Below are positions 51,165 through 60,192 of a stretch of 64,000 nucleotides of DNA, piece by piece (within the stretch, counting starts at the first letter, position 1; every line of letters starts with the position of its first letter). The notes beneath the pieces are model-generated. The model saw only the letters and a program-made list of their open reading frames with translations. It was not told where the DNA came from and searched no databases. The position numbers and the translations under genes are program-made. Source of the stretch: Saccharophagus degradans 2-40 (GTDB lineage Bacteria > Pseudomonadota > Gammaproteobacteria > Pseudomonadales > Cellvibrionaceae); assembly GCF_000013665.1 (NCBI RefSeq), contig NC_007912.1:3527501-3591500 (forward strand). The letters are read 5' to 3'.

Positions 51165-54100
51165 TTAAAAAGTGTAGTTTTCCCAATCGGTATCGTACGC
51201 GCCGCCATCTAATGGAATAACGGTAAACGAAACTCGCACCACATCCCCCGCGCTTAGCCCAGTTACCTCGTAAACACTTGTGTCTGCCTGAGCAGACATC
51301 CTTACATTTTGCTGGTTACCACCGTTCACTAAGTAGTGAATATCTACCGCGCCCGCTTGATGCACAGTAAACGTAACAGATGAGCTAGAGGTAGCGCTGG
51401 CACAAATCAATTCGCAACCGCTGCCAAATGGATTGCTGGTGGTATTAACAATACCGCTAATAGTGGCAGATTGTTGACCGCCGGTATCTGTAGCATAAAC
51501 CGCCACATTGTATTCGGTTGCTTCGGTCAATCCGCTAAGCGCATACGAAGTATCAAACACTGTTTCAGTTACAAATACTGCGCCGCCAACCTGCACCTCT
51601 ATGGTGTAACTTGCTATACCGCGATCATCTGTTGCTGCCGCCCAGCTTAAATCCGCAGAGTTAGGCCCCACGTTTGCGCTATATACACCGCCATCAAGTG
51701 TTGGTAGTAAATCGTCGGTTTCGCTGGGCGTGGTTACCGTAATGCTTACCCATGCGGTTTCATTGCCAGAGCGATCCTTAGCTTTAACTTGAATGGTGTA
51801 ACTTGTGCTGGCCGTTAAGTTATTAAACGAGGCGATGCTGGCTATAGAAGACGTTTCTTCTATTAATGTATCGGCTTGTAATACCTGCACTACATAACCT
51901 GCCATACGGTAGTTATCGGTAGATGCATCCCATTTAACATCCAAGCTCGTTTGGGTAAGGTTAAGCGCTTGCAAGTTTGCCGGTAGTGTAGGCGGTTGCG
52001 TGTCGTCGGGGTTGTTATCGGCGGTGGTCACCACGGTAAAATCATTGGGCTGCGCAATAAACTCAAAGCCATCGCTAGCCAAAATAGTTTTTGGTGTACC
52101 GCTAAAGTTATACGCTACGTAGGTTTTTATTCCGTCCTTTTCAAACACTAATGCAGCGGGGTCGTTTACCGTTAGCTCGCCAGTGCCGGTTTTTAAATGG
52201 CCGAGCGCATTCCACGTGTGCAACCAGTGGTAGGTGTGCGCCTTGGTTTCACCAAACTCTGGCGCATAGTTACTGCCTACCGTGTTGTAATCGGCGATGG
52301 CCGCTTCTGCATCAGTCAAGGCCCATAGGTTCCACCAAATATCGCGCCACTGATCGTCGATTAACCCCGAAGGTTTATTGTTGCTCGATTCACTTAAACC
52401 CAGTGCCACATAGTCTTCCATATACTCGGGGTGTAAGCCCACATGAAAAATAAGCGGGTTGGTAGGCAGCCCTTGAATACCAAGAATATGAGCGTAAGCG
52501 CCACTGAACCAGGTAGAGAACACGCCGCCATGCCCCCAAATAATAGAGGTAGTTAGTTTGTCGTAACCCGATGGAAAATTATCGCGGTCGGCATCGGCCC
52601 CCAAGTAGCGGTCGATGTTGTTCCAATATTCCCAGTAGGCCACCGACGAAGACGCGTGCAAATACATACCGCGCTCCACTAACTCATTATCGCCAGTTAT
52701 TAACCCGTACAGAATAATTGCACCATAGGCATTGGCCGCTTCGGATGTGGATTCGTTGTTGTTACCCAGCACAAAGTTGGCACTACCCGATGCCCAAGAA
52801 AAGCCATTGGCGGGGTCGAAGTTACGCACGTAAGGGAACATAGTATCGTCTTTGGCACCGGCGTAATCGCGAATAAGCAGTTCCACCATGGGACCATACT
52901 GGTCTGCGCCACACCAGCTTGCATCTACTCGGCATATTTCTGCAGCGGCGCGTACAAAATAGCCGTAGTGAAAGTGGTGATCGTTTAGTTGTTGGTGTGC
53001 AGCAAAAGATTCTTCTAGGCCAAGCAAGGTATTCCACTCGGCATCGTACACAAAGTATTTTTTCTCATCCAAACTGCCGTTGGTGTTGGCGCTAAACCAA
53101 TCTTGCAGTTCGGCTTTAAGCCAATTTAACAGCGTATCTGCTTCGCTTGTCATACCTACCGAGCGCGCTATTGCCGATAACTCGGCAACTTTATTAAACG
53201 CTTTGCCCGACCAATAGGTATCGGTGTGCGGGTTCCAATTTTCTGGCCCTTCAGCTACAAACGCCTGCACTAAGCCTGCGAGCACAGAGGAATCGAAATC
53301 CCCTACCGATGACGGTAAATACGGTAATACTCCCACATAAGGAATGGTGTAGCTAAACGAATCAATATGGGCAAATTGCACCATCCCGCGCGCACTTCGG
53401 GTTTTGTAGCCGCTTAATGCTGTATCGGAATACTTCCAATGCATGGGCAGTAACCCCGCGAGGGTTTGCACTGGCGTATTGCTTTCATTTTTATAGGTAT
53501 GAGTAACCGTTACCATGTTATTGGTACGGTCTACCGAGTATTGAATATCTACTTTGGCAACCACTGCACGGGCGCTATCTTCAAACGCCTGAATAACAGT
53601 ACTTGAAGGTGTACCGGCGCCCGCTGTAGGTAATAACGTTAAGGTAAATTCGTTCGCTGCATTGGTTAACGTAATGGTATCGGTTTCGATATTGTTAAAA
53701 ACCGTTTCGCCTTCACCGGTAATTAAAAAGTCATTTTTGTTACCCGCTACACTGGTCCAAATACCTAAACTATTATTTTCATTATAAAACGTGCCTTTTT
53801 CACCGCCGTCTGCAGCTTTGGTGCGCAACACCATGTTGCCGCGATAGGCTTTAAAAAACACATAGGGGGAGCCGTGTACAAATGTGGCCTGCATAACCGG
53901 CAGGTTGCCACTCTGCCATTGCACGGTAGCGGTGCCATCGCTGTAGGATTTTAAATACGCTTCTAGGTTGGCATATTCGCTATTCGCTACCGCTATTCCA
54001 TCGAATACCTCGCTAAAAGGGTCGGGTACAGAGTAAATAAACTGGTTGCCTTGCGCGCCCAAGCCGTTGGGTATGCCCATAATACGCACGCCTTTATTCG

Positions 54101-54881
54101 AGATACGTGCAGTTATTGGGTCTGGCGTTATGTAACCTGCGCCTGCCGGGTCACCTATTTTCATTTCACCTAAAAAAGAAACCGAGCCCCACCATTTATG
54201 CGTTGGGGTTGGCACGCTTGCCGCTTCCCCAACCACCTGCGGTGTACGGTAGGTTGGTGCGCCTATAGGGTCACAGCCGCTTACTCCTGGCTCCACAACG
54301 CCGGCGTTATAAATCCAATTACCGTAATCGTACACACAGCCATAGCTAGCAGGGTTAATCGCATCCGCAATACTGCCCGCGCCGTAGGCAGTAATAGTGT
54401 AAGTACTGGTATCCGCCGCATTTACGGTTGGGCGACTCATCGGTGTTGGTGGCTCTTCGGTGTAGCTCGCGCTAACTGCAATTGTAAATTGCTGCTGCAG
54501 GGTTACGTTGCCGTCACTATAGCTAAGCACCACTTCAGCATTACCAGCATGAGCTTGCTGGGGCGTGCCGGTAAGTATTCCGGTATCTGGGTCGAACGCC
54601 AGCCAGCTAGGCAAAGTAACCGCCGCATAGCTAATGACATCCGATTCGTCTGCGTCGCTAGCCATTATTTGATAGCTATACACGTTGCCCGCCGCAATGG
54701 CTGTAGCCGGCGTAGATTGAACAACTGGATCGCTGTTTTCGGGTTCGGGTGTTCCCGTGTCAGGCAGATCCGTATCGGGAATATCCGGTTGCGCGGGCTT
54801 GGATGTGCTTGAGCCCCCACAGGCGATAAGAGAAACAAACGCCACAATGTAAATTGCGGCACGTATCAGTCGCAGTATCAT
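51165..54881 (-). CDS. GH81 endo-beta-1,3-glucanase (laminarinase) lipoprotein
   Basis: 1238 residues with lipobox LIAC (Cys21) and an acidic/Pro linker. Domains: a cadherin/Ig-like domain (about 50-140), the GH81 catalytic region (about 170-955), two fibronectin III domains (about 963-1150) and a C-terminal CBM56-type beta-1,3-glucan-binding module with VDIHYLVNGGNQQNVRM. GH81 signatures include PYVGVLPYLPSS, LNDHHFHYGYFVRAAA and the acidic pair in NNNESTSEAANAYGA, then TSIIWGHGGVFSTWFSG. It should cut laminarin or curdlan at the cell surface. AGGA precedes the ATG. The length is far above that of single-domain GH81 because of the added modules. Confidence 0.93.
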   Translation of the reverse strand: MILRLIRAAIYIVAFVSLIACGGSSTSKPAQPDIPDTDLPDTGTPEPENSDPVVQSTPATAIAAGNVYSYQIMASDADESDVISYAAVTLPSWLAFDPDTGILTGTPQQAHAGNAEVVLSYSDGNVTLQQQFTIAVSASYTEEPPTPMSRPTVNAADTSTYTITAYGAGSIADAINPASYGCVYDYGNWIYNAGVVEPGVSGCDPIGAPTYRTPQVVGEAASVPTPTHKWWGSVSFLGEMKIGDPAGAGYITPDPITARISNKGVRIMGIPNGLGAQGNQFIYSVPDPFSEVFDGIAVANSEYANLEAYLKSYSDGTATVQWQSGNLPVMQATFVHGSPYVFFKAYRGNMVLRTKAADGGEKGTFYNENNSLGIWTSVAGNKNDFLITGEGETVFNNIETDTITLTNAANEFTLTLLPTAGAGTPSSTVIQAFEDSARAVVAKVDIQYSVDRTNNMVTVTHTYKNESNTPVQTLAGLLPMHWKYSDTALSGYKTRSARGMVQFAHIDSFSYTIPYVGVLPYLPSSVGDFDSSVLAGLVQAFVAEGPENWNPHTDTYWSGKAFNKVAELSAIARSVGMTSEADTLLNWLKAELQDWFSANTNGSLDEKKYFVYDAEWNTLLGLEESFAAHQQLNDHHFHYGYFVRAAAEICRVDASWCGADQYGPMVELLIRDYAGAKDDTMFPYVRNFDPANGFSWASGSANFVLGNNNESTSEAANAYGAIILYGLITGDNELVERGMYLHASSSVAYWEYWNNIDRYLGADADRDNFPSGYDKLTTSIIWGHGGVFSTWFSGAYAHILGIQGLPTNPLIFHVGLHPEYMEDYVALGLSESSNNKPSGLIDDQWRDIWWNLWALTDAEAAIADYNTVGSNYAPEFGETKAHTYHWLHTWNALGHLKTGTGELTVNDPAALVFEKDGIKTYVAYNFSGTPKTILASDGFEFIAQPNDFTVVTTADNNPDDTQPPTLPANLQALNLTQTSLDVKWDASTDNYRMAGYVVQVLQADTLIEETSSIASIASFNNLTASTSYTIQVKAKDRSGNETAWVSITVTTPSETDDLLPTLDGGVYSANVGPNSADLSWAAATDDRGIASYTIEVQVGGAVFVTETVFDTSYALSGLTEATEYNVAVYATDTGGQQSATISGIVNTTSNPFGSGCELICASATSSSSVTFTVHQAGAVDIHYLVNGGNQQNVRMSAQADTSVYEVTGLSAGDVVRVSFTVIPLDGGAYDTDWENYTF

Positions 54882-55377
54882 GTAAGTATCCTAGTGTAAT
54901 TATTATTTGATAGATGAGGCAGGCTAAGCACACAGACAGTAAAGGTGTGGCAGCCGGTCAAAACTTGCGCTGTAGTTTTTATAGTTAGGCAGCAAGCTCG
55001 GCCAAATTACACTTGTGGGGTATGGCGGTCGTCCTTTATTCAACAAAGTGTGAAAGCGGGAGAAAAACGCTGTGCCTGAAACGGCAAAATTTACTGGCAC
55101 ACAGCTGTAAAGGCCGTCACACGGTGCACCGACTTCTAAACCAAGTATTTTCTCGCCTTGGTAACACGGATTATGGCAAAGCTAATTACGTAAATTTTAA
55201 GCTCCCACTTTCAACAACGGGCGCAAATGAAGCCTTTAGCAAAGCCCACGTTTGTTAAATTGGGCGCCAAGCAAGCAATCCACTTATAACCAGCAAAACT
55301 TTCGGCTTTCGCCTATGCTTATAGGTATGGGCGTTTAGCTCTCCCTTTTAGCAATAAGTGAGAATTGGCTGTAAATA
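54882..55377. other. Divergent promoter region, GH81 / diguanylate cyclase
   Basis: About 495 bases between divergent starts. A plus-strand reading at 55013-55258 has no ribosome site and no recognised motif, and I do not call it a gene. No palindromic operator is clear. Confidence 0.45.
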
Positions 55378-56487
55378 TTGAATAAGCTATTTAACAAACA
55401 ATCCAAACTCGCACCTCAGCAAGCAACTCGCCTGCAACGCTTGTCTATGTCTGTTGCTTCCTACTTAGTCACCCTGAGTATTCTCTCGTTTTGCGCTTGG
55501 CTAGACCTGGTCGCCTGGCAAATACCTTTTCATTTTTTTGTCAGTTTGGTTGTTATTAATGCCGTATTCTTTTATCTAATATACCGCGGTTACAACTTGC
55601 GCTGTAAAGACCATAGTATGACAGCAGCGCAAATGATCGTATCTCTGGTCCCAACGCTTTATAGCGTCTATTTTCTAGATTTAGGGCAAGCACGCGCGTC
55701 TTTCCTTGTGGTAGCGATTGTGCCCCTGCTTTACGGCATGCTGGCACTTACAACCCGTACTTTTCTCCAAATTGGCATATTGTTTATAGCTTTATACATA
55801 CTGATGATACTTCTCATTAATAAAAATAGGCCCGATTCAATCAATCCAACCATGGAGGTATTACAGGCTTTTGCCTTAATAGTTGTAGTCATTCAAATCA
55901 CTATCATCGGCGGGTACATTAGCGGCCTAAGAAGTAAACTACGCAATCGCAACAAAGAACTAAATATTGCCTTAGTTAAAATTAGCGATATGGCAAACCG
56001 CGATGAATTAACTGGCATAGCCAATAGGCGTAAAATATTTGAAGTACTGGATACAGAAGTGAAGCGTAAGCGTGAGCCGAATACCGCTATCGGTATCTGC
56101 ATACTAGACGTCGATCACTTTAAACGCATTAACGATACCTATGGACACCAAGCGGGCGACGAAGTACTAAAACGCATAGCAGAAGAAGTACCCAAATCAC
56201 TACGCACAATGGATTGTTTTGGCCGATATGGCGGTGAAGAGTTTTTACTCATTCTACCTAGCACCTCTCTCGAAGGAACTGAAATTAAAGCAAACAGGGT
56301 AAGGGAAGAAGTTGCTAAGCTAGAGTTTAAAAACCTACCACCGGGTGAAAAAGTTACAATATCTATAGGTATTGCGGAGTATTTTCCTGAGGAAGAAATA
56401 GACGCCACTATTCAACGTGCCGATAAAGCGCTATATGAAGCTAAAGCCCATGGTCGCAACTGCTGCGTTGTGCACCCTTCTCCTTAA
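55378..56487 (+). CDS. Membrane-bound diguanylate cyclase (GGDEF)
   Basis: 369 residues. Five or six helices (about 27-178) form the membrane sensor, followed by a short coiled linker and a GGDEF domain (about 200-369). The active-site loop is GGEEF (285-289), preceded by RYxxR-like sequence with RTMD at 276-279, the RxxD inhibitory I-site at the proper distance. DELTGIANRR, DVDHFKRINDTYGH and SIGIAEY are all intact. It should make cyclic di-GMP from two GTP and be product-inhibited. The start is a TTG with a weak ribosome site; an ATG at 55447 is an alternative. Confidence 0.9.
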   Translation: MNKLFNKQSKLAPQQATRLQRLSMSVASYLVTLSILSFCAWLDLVAWQIPFHFFVSLVVINAVFFYLIYRGYNLRCKDHSMTAAQMIVSLVPTLYSVYFLDLGQARASFLVVAIVPLLYGMLALTTRTFLQIGILFIALYILMILLINKNRPDSINPTMEVLQAFALIVVVIQITIIGGYISGLRSKLRNRNKELNIALVKISDMANRDELTGIANRRKIFEVLDTEVKRKREPNTAIGICILDVDHFKRINDTYGHQAGDEVLKRIAEEVPKSLRTMDCFGRYGGEEFLLILPSTSLEGTEIKANRVREEVAKLEFKNLPPGEKVTISIGIAEYFPEEEIDATIQRADKALYEAKAHGRNCCVVHPSP

Positions 56488-56559
56488 GTTAGCCTCTTAC
56501 GTCAGCCAAACGGGTTTACTGCATCAAACCTTAAGCTGCAATTGCCACACAACAATAAA

Positions 56560-56583
56560 GCGCAGGCACTTTCGCGCCTGCGC
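56560..56583. terminator. Weak hairpin between convergent genes
   Basis: GCGCAGGC and GCCTGCGC pair exactly (8 bp) around an 8-base loop, between the cyclase stop and the Hsp20 stop. No T-run follows, so its strength is doubtful. Confidence 0.4.
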
Positions 56584-56622
56584 CGCCATTGTTATATAGC
56601 TATAGCTATGCAGCCATGTTTT

Positions 56623-57216
56623 TTAGTGCACACTATTAATTGGAATACGTTTCACGTCTTCCGGTGGCACGTCTTTTTTGGCGATAACCAAATTTAATAC
56701 ACCATCTTTTAACTGGGCGGTTATATCGTCTGTGTTGGCATCACTAGGCAGCGAAAGAGTACGCTGAAAAGAACCATAGCGACGTTCCATACGATATACA
56801 TGCTTCTCGTTTTGCTCAGCCTTTTCCTCTTTACTACCGCGAATAGTCAATACATCGTTACTTACATCTATCGATATATCCGATTCGCTCAGGCCGGGCA
56901 CATCCAAACTAATATGGTAGTGAGTTTTATCGCCACTCACATCCACAGTGGGGCGGTAACCGCCAAGCAAACTATTAGCGCGGTTAGTAAGTAAATTCGC
57001 ATCTGCGAAGCGCGCGCCCAACGACGGAAAACCGAATGAACTAAATACATCGTCAAACAGCTTATCCATTTGTTGATGCAATTGGATTAAACTATTCAAT
57101 TGCGGCGCGCTTGTCTCGCTGTTTTCCGCACTGTGTATAGCTGGTGCTGCAGCGTGTTGTTTTGCCGCCTCTTCGTGTTTAAACCAATTCCAAGGGTTAA
57201 GAGTTTGTAAGTTCAT
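56623..57216 (-). CDS. Small heat-shock protein (Hsp20/alpha-crystallin)
   Basis: 197 residues. A long N-terminal region (about 1-85) is followed by the alpha-crystallin domain: RPTVDVSGDKTHYHISLDVPGLSE, VSNDVLTIRGSKEE, RYGSFQRTLSLPSD and GVLNLVIAKK, with the C-terminal IxI-type RIPI. GGAGG lies 8 bases before the ATG at 57216. It is a second Hsp20 gene, downstream of another (57333-57815), and is more like the archaeal/plant class A type. Both act as holdase chaperones for unfolded proteins. Confidence 0.92.
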   Translation of the reverse strand: MNLQTLNPWNWFKHEEAAKQHAAAPAIHSAENSETSAPQLNSLIQLHQQMDKLFDDVFSSFGFPSLGARFADANLLTNRANSLLGGYRPTVDVSGDKTHYHISLDVPGLSESDISIDVSNDVLTIRGSKEEKAEQNEKHVYRMERRYGSFQRTLSLPSDANTDDITAQLKDGVLNLVIAKKDVPPEDVKRIPINSVH

Positions 57217-57301
57217 AAACACTACCTCCATCGAATTTGACTGTTGGGAATCGAACATTAGAATTCGCACTTTATAATTCAAACATCGCTATTCGAACAT
57301 A

Positions 57302-57325
57302 GGGGCCGCAGCAAGCCACGGCCCC
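57302..57325 (-). terminator. Hairpin between the two Hsp20 genes
   Basis: GGGGCCG and CGGCCCC pair exactly around a 10-base loop, 8 bases past the first Hsp20 stop. No T-run follows, so it could be an mRNA-stabilising element or a weak terminator. Confidence 0.4.
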
Positions 57326-57332
57326 CTTGCGG

Positions 57333-57815
57333 TTATGCAGCTTCACTATCGTTAGCTTCTGCTTGCTCCTCCTGCTTGTTTTCTATCGCTTTTTCACCAC
57401 TATTTATGGGAATAGCGCGAGGTTTCATCGCCTCTGGCACCTCTTTAACCAAGCTAATAGTGAGTAAACCGTCGCTTAACGTAGCGTCAACAACCTCTAC
57501 GTAATCCGCAAGATTAAAATTGCGCTCGAATGCACGATGCGCAATGCCCTGATGGAGATATCGGTGCTCTTTGTCGGTATTTTTCTTACCGCGAACAGTT
57601 AACACGCCTTTCTCTACATTAATATCGAGTTCACTTTCAGAAAAGCCCGCCACAGCAAGTTCTATTGCGTACCGGTTATCATCTAGCATTTCGATATTGT
57701 AAGGGGGGTACCCCGACGAAACAGCATCGGTAGTTGCAGCACTGTTTAATAATGACGCTAGCCTATCGAAGCCGATACTGCTGCGATAAAGAGGGGTAAG
57801 ATCAATTGAGTTCAT
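57333..57815 (-). CDS. Small heat-shock protein of the IbpA/IbpB type
   Basis: 160 residues of the IbpA/B group. It starts MNSIDLTPLYRSSIGFDRLA, the bacterial IbpA pattern, and continues PPYNIEMLDDNRYAIELAVAGF, ELDINVEKGVLTVRGKK, LHQGIAHRAFERNFNLADYVEV and the acidic C-terminal tail. GGAGG sits 7 bases before the ATG at 57815. It is a cytoplasmic holdase associated with aggregates. Upstream there is a promoter-like element (57895-57927). Confidence 0.92.
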   Translation of the reverse strand: MNSIDLTPLYRSSIGFDRLASLLNSAATTDAVSSGYPPYNIEMLDDNRYAIELAVAGFSESELDINVEKGVLTVRGKKNTDKEHRYLHQGIAHRAFERNFNLADYVEVVDATLSDGLLTISLVKEVPEAMKPRAIPINSGEKAIENKQEEQAEANDSEAA

Positions 57816-57894
57816 AATACATCCTCCGTTAGAAGCAATATAAAATAAAAACAACCAAACTGGTGCGCTCACCAAGGACACAACACCAGTACTT

Positions 57895-57927
57895 CTTATA
57901 TATACCCTGTGGAGATATTTTCAACTC
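57895..57927 (-). promoter_or_regulatory. Candidate promoter of the Hsp20 genes
   Basis: On the minus strand TTGAAA and TATATA are 16 bases apart, 80-110 bases before the ATG. It fits sigma70 spacing; the -35 half also suits sigma32, but I see no CCCCAT-type -10. Confidence 0.4.
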
Positions 57928-58091
57928 TGCTTATTAGACAATCTAAGCATAATAATTATTTTTGTTTATAGCTTTAGATTAAATAGTTTCATTCCTTGTG
58001 CTGTAGAAATAGCAGAACGCTAACAACCGATTAAAATCGTTAGCGCTAAATGTTATCGATGACTACCACCACATTAAGATTTCGCAACAAG

Positions 58092-58649
58092 CTAAGTCTT
58101 CACAATAACTAAAGTCACATACCCCACTTTCACGCCAAATTTGGTTAATACCGATTCATTAATAAGCGTGTTTTTATTTACCATATACATTCGGTCTTCT
58201 ACTTTTACATTTATAGCGCTACCTTTGTATGGAACCGTTAGCACGTAATTTAAGAATAAAGCATTGCCGGCAACTTCGCCTACCCCCTCCCCAACGGTGT
58301 CATTCGCGGTTGCTACAAAGCCACCCGTGCTATCGGGCTGTAATTGCCATTGTCTGCGCTGTTGTTCGCCGTCATCAAACTCAAAGTATTCATCTAAATG
58401 CCCTATACCGGCATCATCCCAATGCGCCAATATTTTTGCATTAAAATAGCGAATGACTTTACCTTGCCTATTTTTAACTATGCCGTGAGCGTGCAGCTCG
58501 CCGTTAAAAAACTGGGGCAACACTAGGCGTGGCGAGTTGTTTTTATAAGTTTTCACATCTACACCACTGCACCCTGCTAACCCGGTAAAGAGTACTATCA
58601 ACGCCGTACACGCCAGAGCACGTCGTAATTTTTTAGCTATTTCGTTCAT
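58092..58649 (-). CDS. DUF3833 lipoprotein
   Basis: 185 residues. The lipobox LAGC ends a clear signal (LACTALIVLFTGLAGC). The rest is the DUF3833 pattern: LVLPQFFNGELHAHGIVKNR, then FDDGEQQRRQWQL, NALFLNYVLTVPYKGSAINVKVEDRMYMV and a closing VTLVIVKT. GGTGGAG precedes the ATG. The protein is a small beta-rich lipoprotein with no known role; in other gammaproteobacteria it sits near lipid and fatty-acid modification genes, but no such neighbour is here. Confidence 0.85.
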   Translation of the reverse strand: MNEIAKKLRRALACTALIVLFTGLAGCSGVDVKTYKNNSPRLVLPQFFNGELHAHGIVKNRQGKVIRYFNAKILAHWDDAGIGHLDEYFEFDDGEQQRRQWQLQPDSTGGFVATANDTVGEGVGEVAGNALFLNYVLTVPYKGSAINVKVEDRMYMVNKNTLINESVLTKFGVKVGYVTLVIVKT

Positions 58650-58761
58650 TTGGCTCCACCTTGCTTACAGCCGGCAATTGAATAAAAACACCCTTACCTT
58701 TACGCGCTAGCCAGAAAAATAGATCAATCCCCCTGCAGTAAAAGAAATTCCGCCCCAAAAA

Positions 58762-58787
58762 AAAGCCCCGCTTTAAGGCGGGGCTTT
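58762..58787 (-). terminator. Terminator of the alginate lyase gene
   Basis: AAAGCCCCGC and GCGGGGCTTT pair exactly (10 bp) around a 6-base loop, with a T7 run on the minus strand. It begins about 25 bases past the stop at 58812. Confidence 0.85.
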
Positions 58788-58811
58788 AAAAATAGATAAA
58801 AATTAATTCGA

Positions 58812-59915
58812 TTACTTGCTTACGCTATAGCCTTTACCTAGCTCAAGCTTTGTAAATGTTACGCGTGTGTAGTCACCGTTTTTCTTGTCGGTTTCCCAAT
58901 CGCCGGTACCAGCGCAGGCTGGGTACCAAAAGCCAGGGTCATCTTTCACACTACACTGATCGTAAGCGCCGGCTTTAAAGTACAACCAATCGCCTAAATA
59001 ACCTTTAGGATGATCTTTTTCATCCACCTTGCCGTAAGCATTTACATTGTTTGCTAGGTTAATGCTGTATTTAACTGTAGGTTTATTCGCCGCAGTAAAG
59101 GTTAAGTGCATGATGTCTTTGTACACGTTTATCTCATAGCTAAAAGATTCATCTAATGCTATGCCTTTGTCGCCTGGGTTTTCTGAATTATCCCAAGTGT
59201 TGCCCCATACTGGATAAGCAATATCGGTTCTATCTGGATTTGCTTTTTCTAGGTTGCGCTCGTATGTCCAAAAAACTGACCCCGTTTTATGATCGGGCCA
59301 TTTTTTGTAATAGATTTTGATAGGCTCGTTACCCCAGCCATACCCCTCGCCTTTGGCGATTAGGTCTTTATCTTTGCCGGCGTGAATTTGCCCCACTACA
59401 ACAGAGTATGCAGGAAACTTATCAGTATATTTGGCATTAAGGGCAACGTGGTTTACCGCTAAAGTAGCTTTTAAGTTGCCGCCTATATCGCCAAATGCTT
59501 TTGCCTGTGGGTGCGAAGCCAATGCAAAGTTATTGCCTGGCGACTTAGTTCCAATTCTAGTATTGGTGCCGCGAATCATTTGGCGCAATTCACTGCGTGA
59601 GTTTGACGAGCCGCTGGTAGTGGTGGCTTGGTTAGGAGTAGCAAATACCAATCCGCCCTCGCTATTTACATAGAAATAGTCTGAGTGCATATACTTTTGC
59701 AGCGCCTTGGTATCCACTTCGTCAACTTTGCCATCTTTGTTGTCGTCTAGCGGAACGGTAATTTTCCAATGGCTTAAATCGTATGCCATTGCGGGCAGTA
59801 CAACATCGCCTGCTTGCATCTGCTTTTCTTGAACGGTATTCGAACAACCGATTACGCCCACAGCACCGGCCACAAGGCCTAAGCTTAAAAGGCTTTTATT
59901 CTTTATTTTAAACAT
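58812..59915 (-). CDS. PL7 alginate lyase lipoprotein
   Basis: 367 residues. The lipobox GVIGC (Cys24) ends the signal. The PL7 jelly-roll has its three hallmark segments: SRSELR (106-111), QIH (176-178) and YFKAGAYDQ (312-320), which carry the catalytic Gln, His, Arg and Tyr. QIH rather than QVH is usually linked with a preference for guluronate-containing regions, though this rule is loose. Such enzymes cleave alginate by beta-elimination at the cell surface. AGAGAG precedes the ATG. A long palindrome at 60078-60103 is a likely operator. No other alginate gene is nearby. Confidence 0.92.
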   Translation of the reverse strand: MFKIKNKSLLSLGLVAGAVGVIGCSNTVQEKQMQAGDVVLPAMAYDLSHWKITVPLDDNKDGKVDEVDTKALQKYMHSDYFYVNSEGGLVFATPNQATTTSGSSNSRSELRQMIRGTNTRIGTKSPGNNFALASHPQAKAFGDIGGNLKATLAVNHVALNAKYTDKFPAYSVVVGQIHAGKDKDLIAKGEGYGWGNEPIKIYYKKWPDHKTGSVFWTYERNLEKANPDRTDIAYPVWGNTWDNSENPGDKGIALDESFSYEINVYKDIMHLTFTAANKPTVKYSINLANNVNAYGKVDEKDHPKGYLGDWLYFKAGAYDQCSVKDDPGFWYPACAGTGDWETDKKNGDYTRVTFTKLELGKGYSVSK

Positions 59916-60077
59916 AAGAACTCTCTACTATTAACCAAAACCCCAAATTGGTTTTATTTCAACCAATCCAATTTGAAGACCAATTTGCTTGTACGCTGAG
60001 AATAGCCGCAATTTAGGCTTTAAACAAGAAATCCCACTGGTTATGAGTAAAAACATCTAGAAACAGCCTTTTATATA

Positions 60078-60103
60078 CCCTGAATTGGTTAACCAATTCA
60101 GGG
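60078..60103. promoter_or_regulatory. 26-bp perfect palindrome upstream of the alginate lyase gene
   Basis: The half-site CCCTGAATTGGTT is followed directly by its exact complement, with GTTAAC at the centre. It lies 163 bases upstream of the lyase ATG. The core ATTGGT-ACCAAT resembles GntR/FadR-type operators. AATTGGTT and AACCAATC half-sites recur at 59946-59976, nearer the gene. It could be a terminator stem too, but no T-run follows. Confidence 0.6.
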
Positions 60104-60154
60104 TGGTCTGAATAAAGAGTATAGACGCTTGTGCAGAAAATTCTTGAGGGGGAG

Positions 60155-60176
60155 TGCGCACCCGAAAGGGTGCGCA
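60155..60176 (-). terminator. Hairpin with GAAA-type tetraloop after the DUF4340 gene
   Basis: TGCGCACCC and GGGTGCGCA form a perfect 9-bp stem with a 4-base loop, 17 bases past the DUF4340 stop. No T-run follows on the minus strand, so it may protect the mRNA end rather than stop transcription. Confidence 0.5.
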
Positions 60177-60192
60177 AGGTTAAAGAAAGGAA

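Noticed and set aside
54198-54812. Long plus-strand open frame inside the GH81 gene
   Set aside because: The opposite strand encodes a clear lipoprotein start and Ig-like domain; the plus-strand product is Arg/Trp-rich without a family match, a shadow of the real gene.
55013-55258. 81-codon plus-strand reading upstream of the diguanylate cyclase
   Set aside because: No ribosome site, no family features, Cys/Lys-rich random-like composition; it lies in a promoter region.
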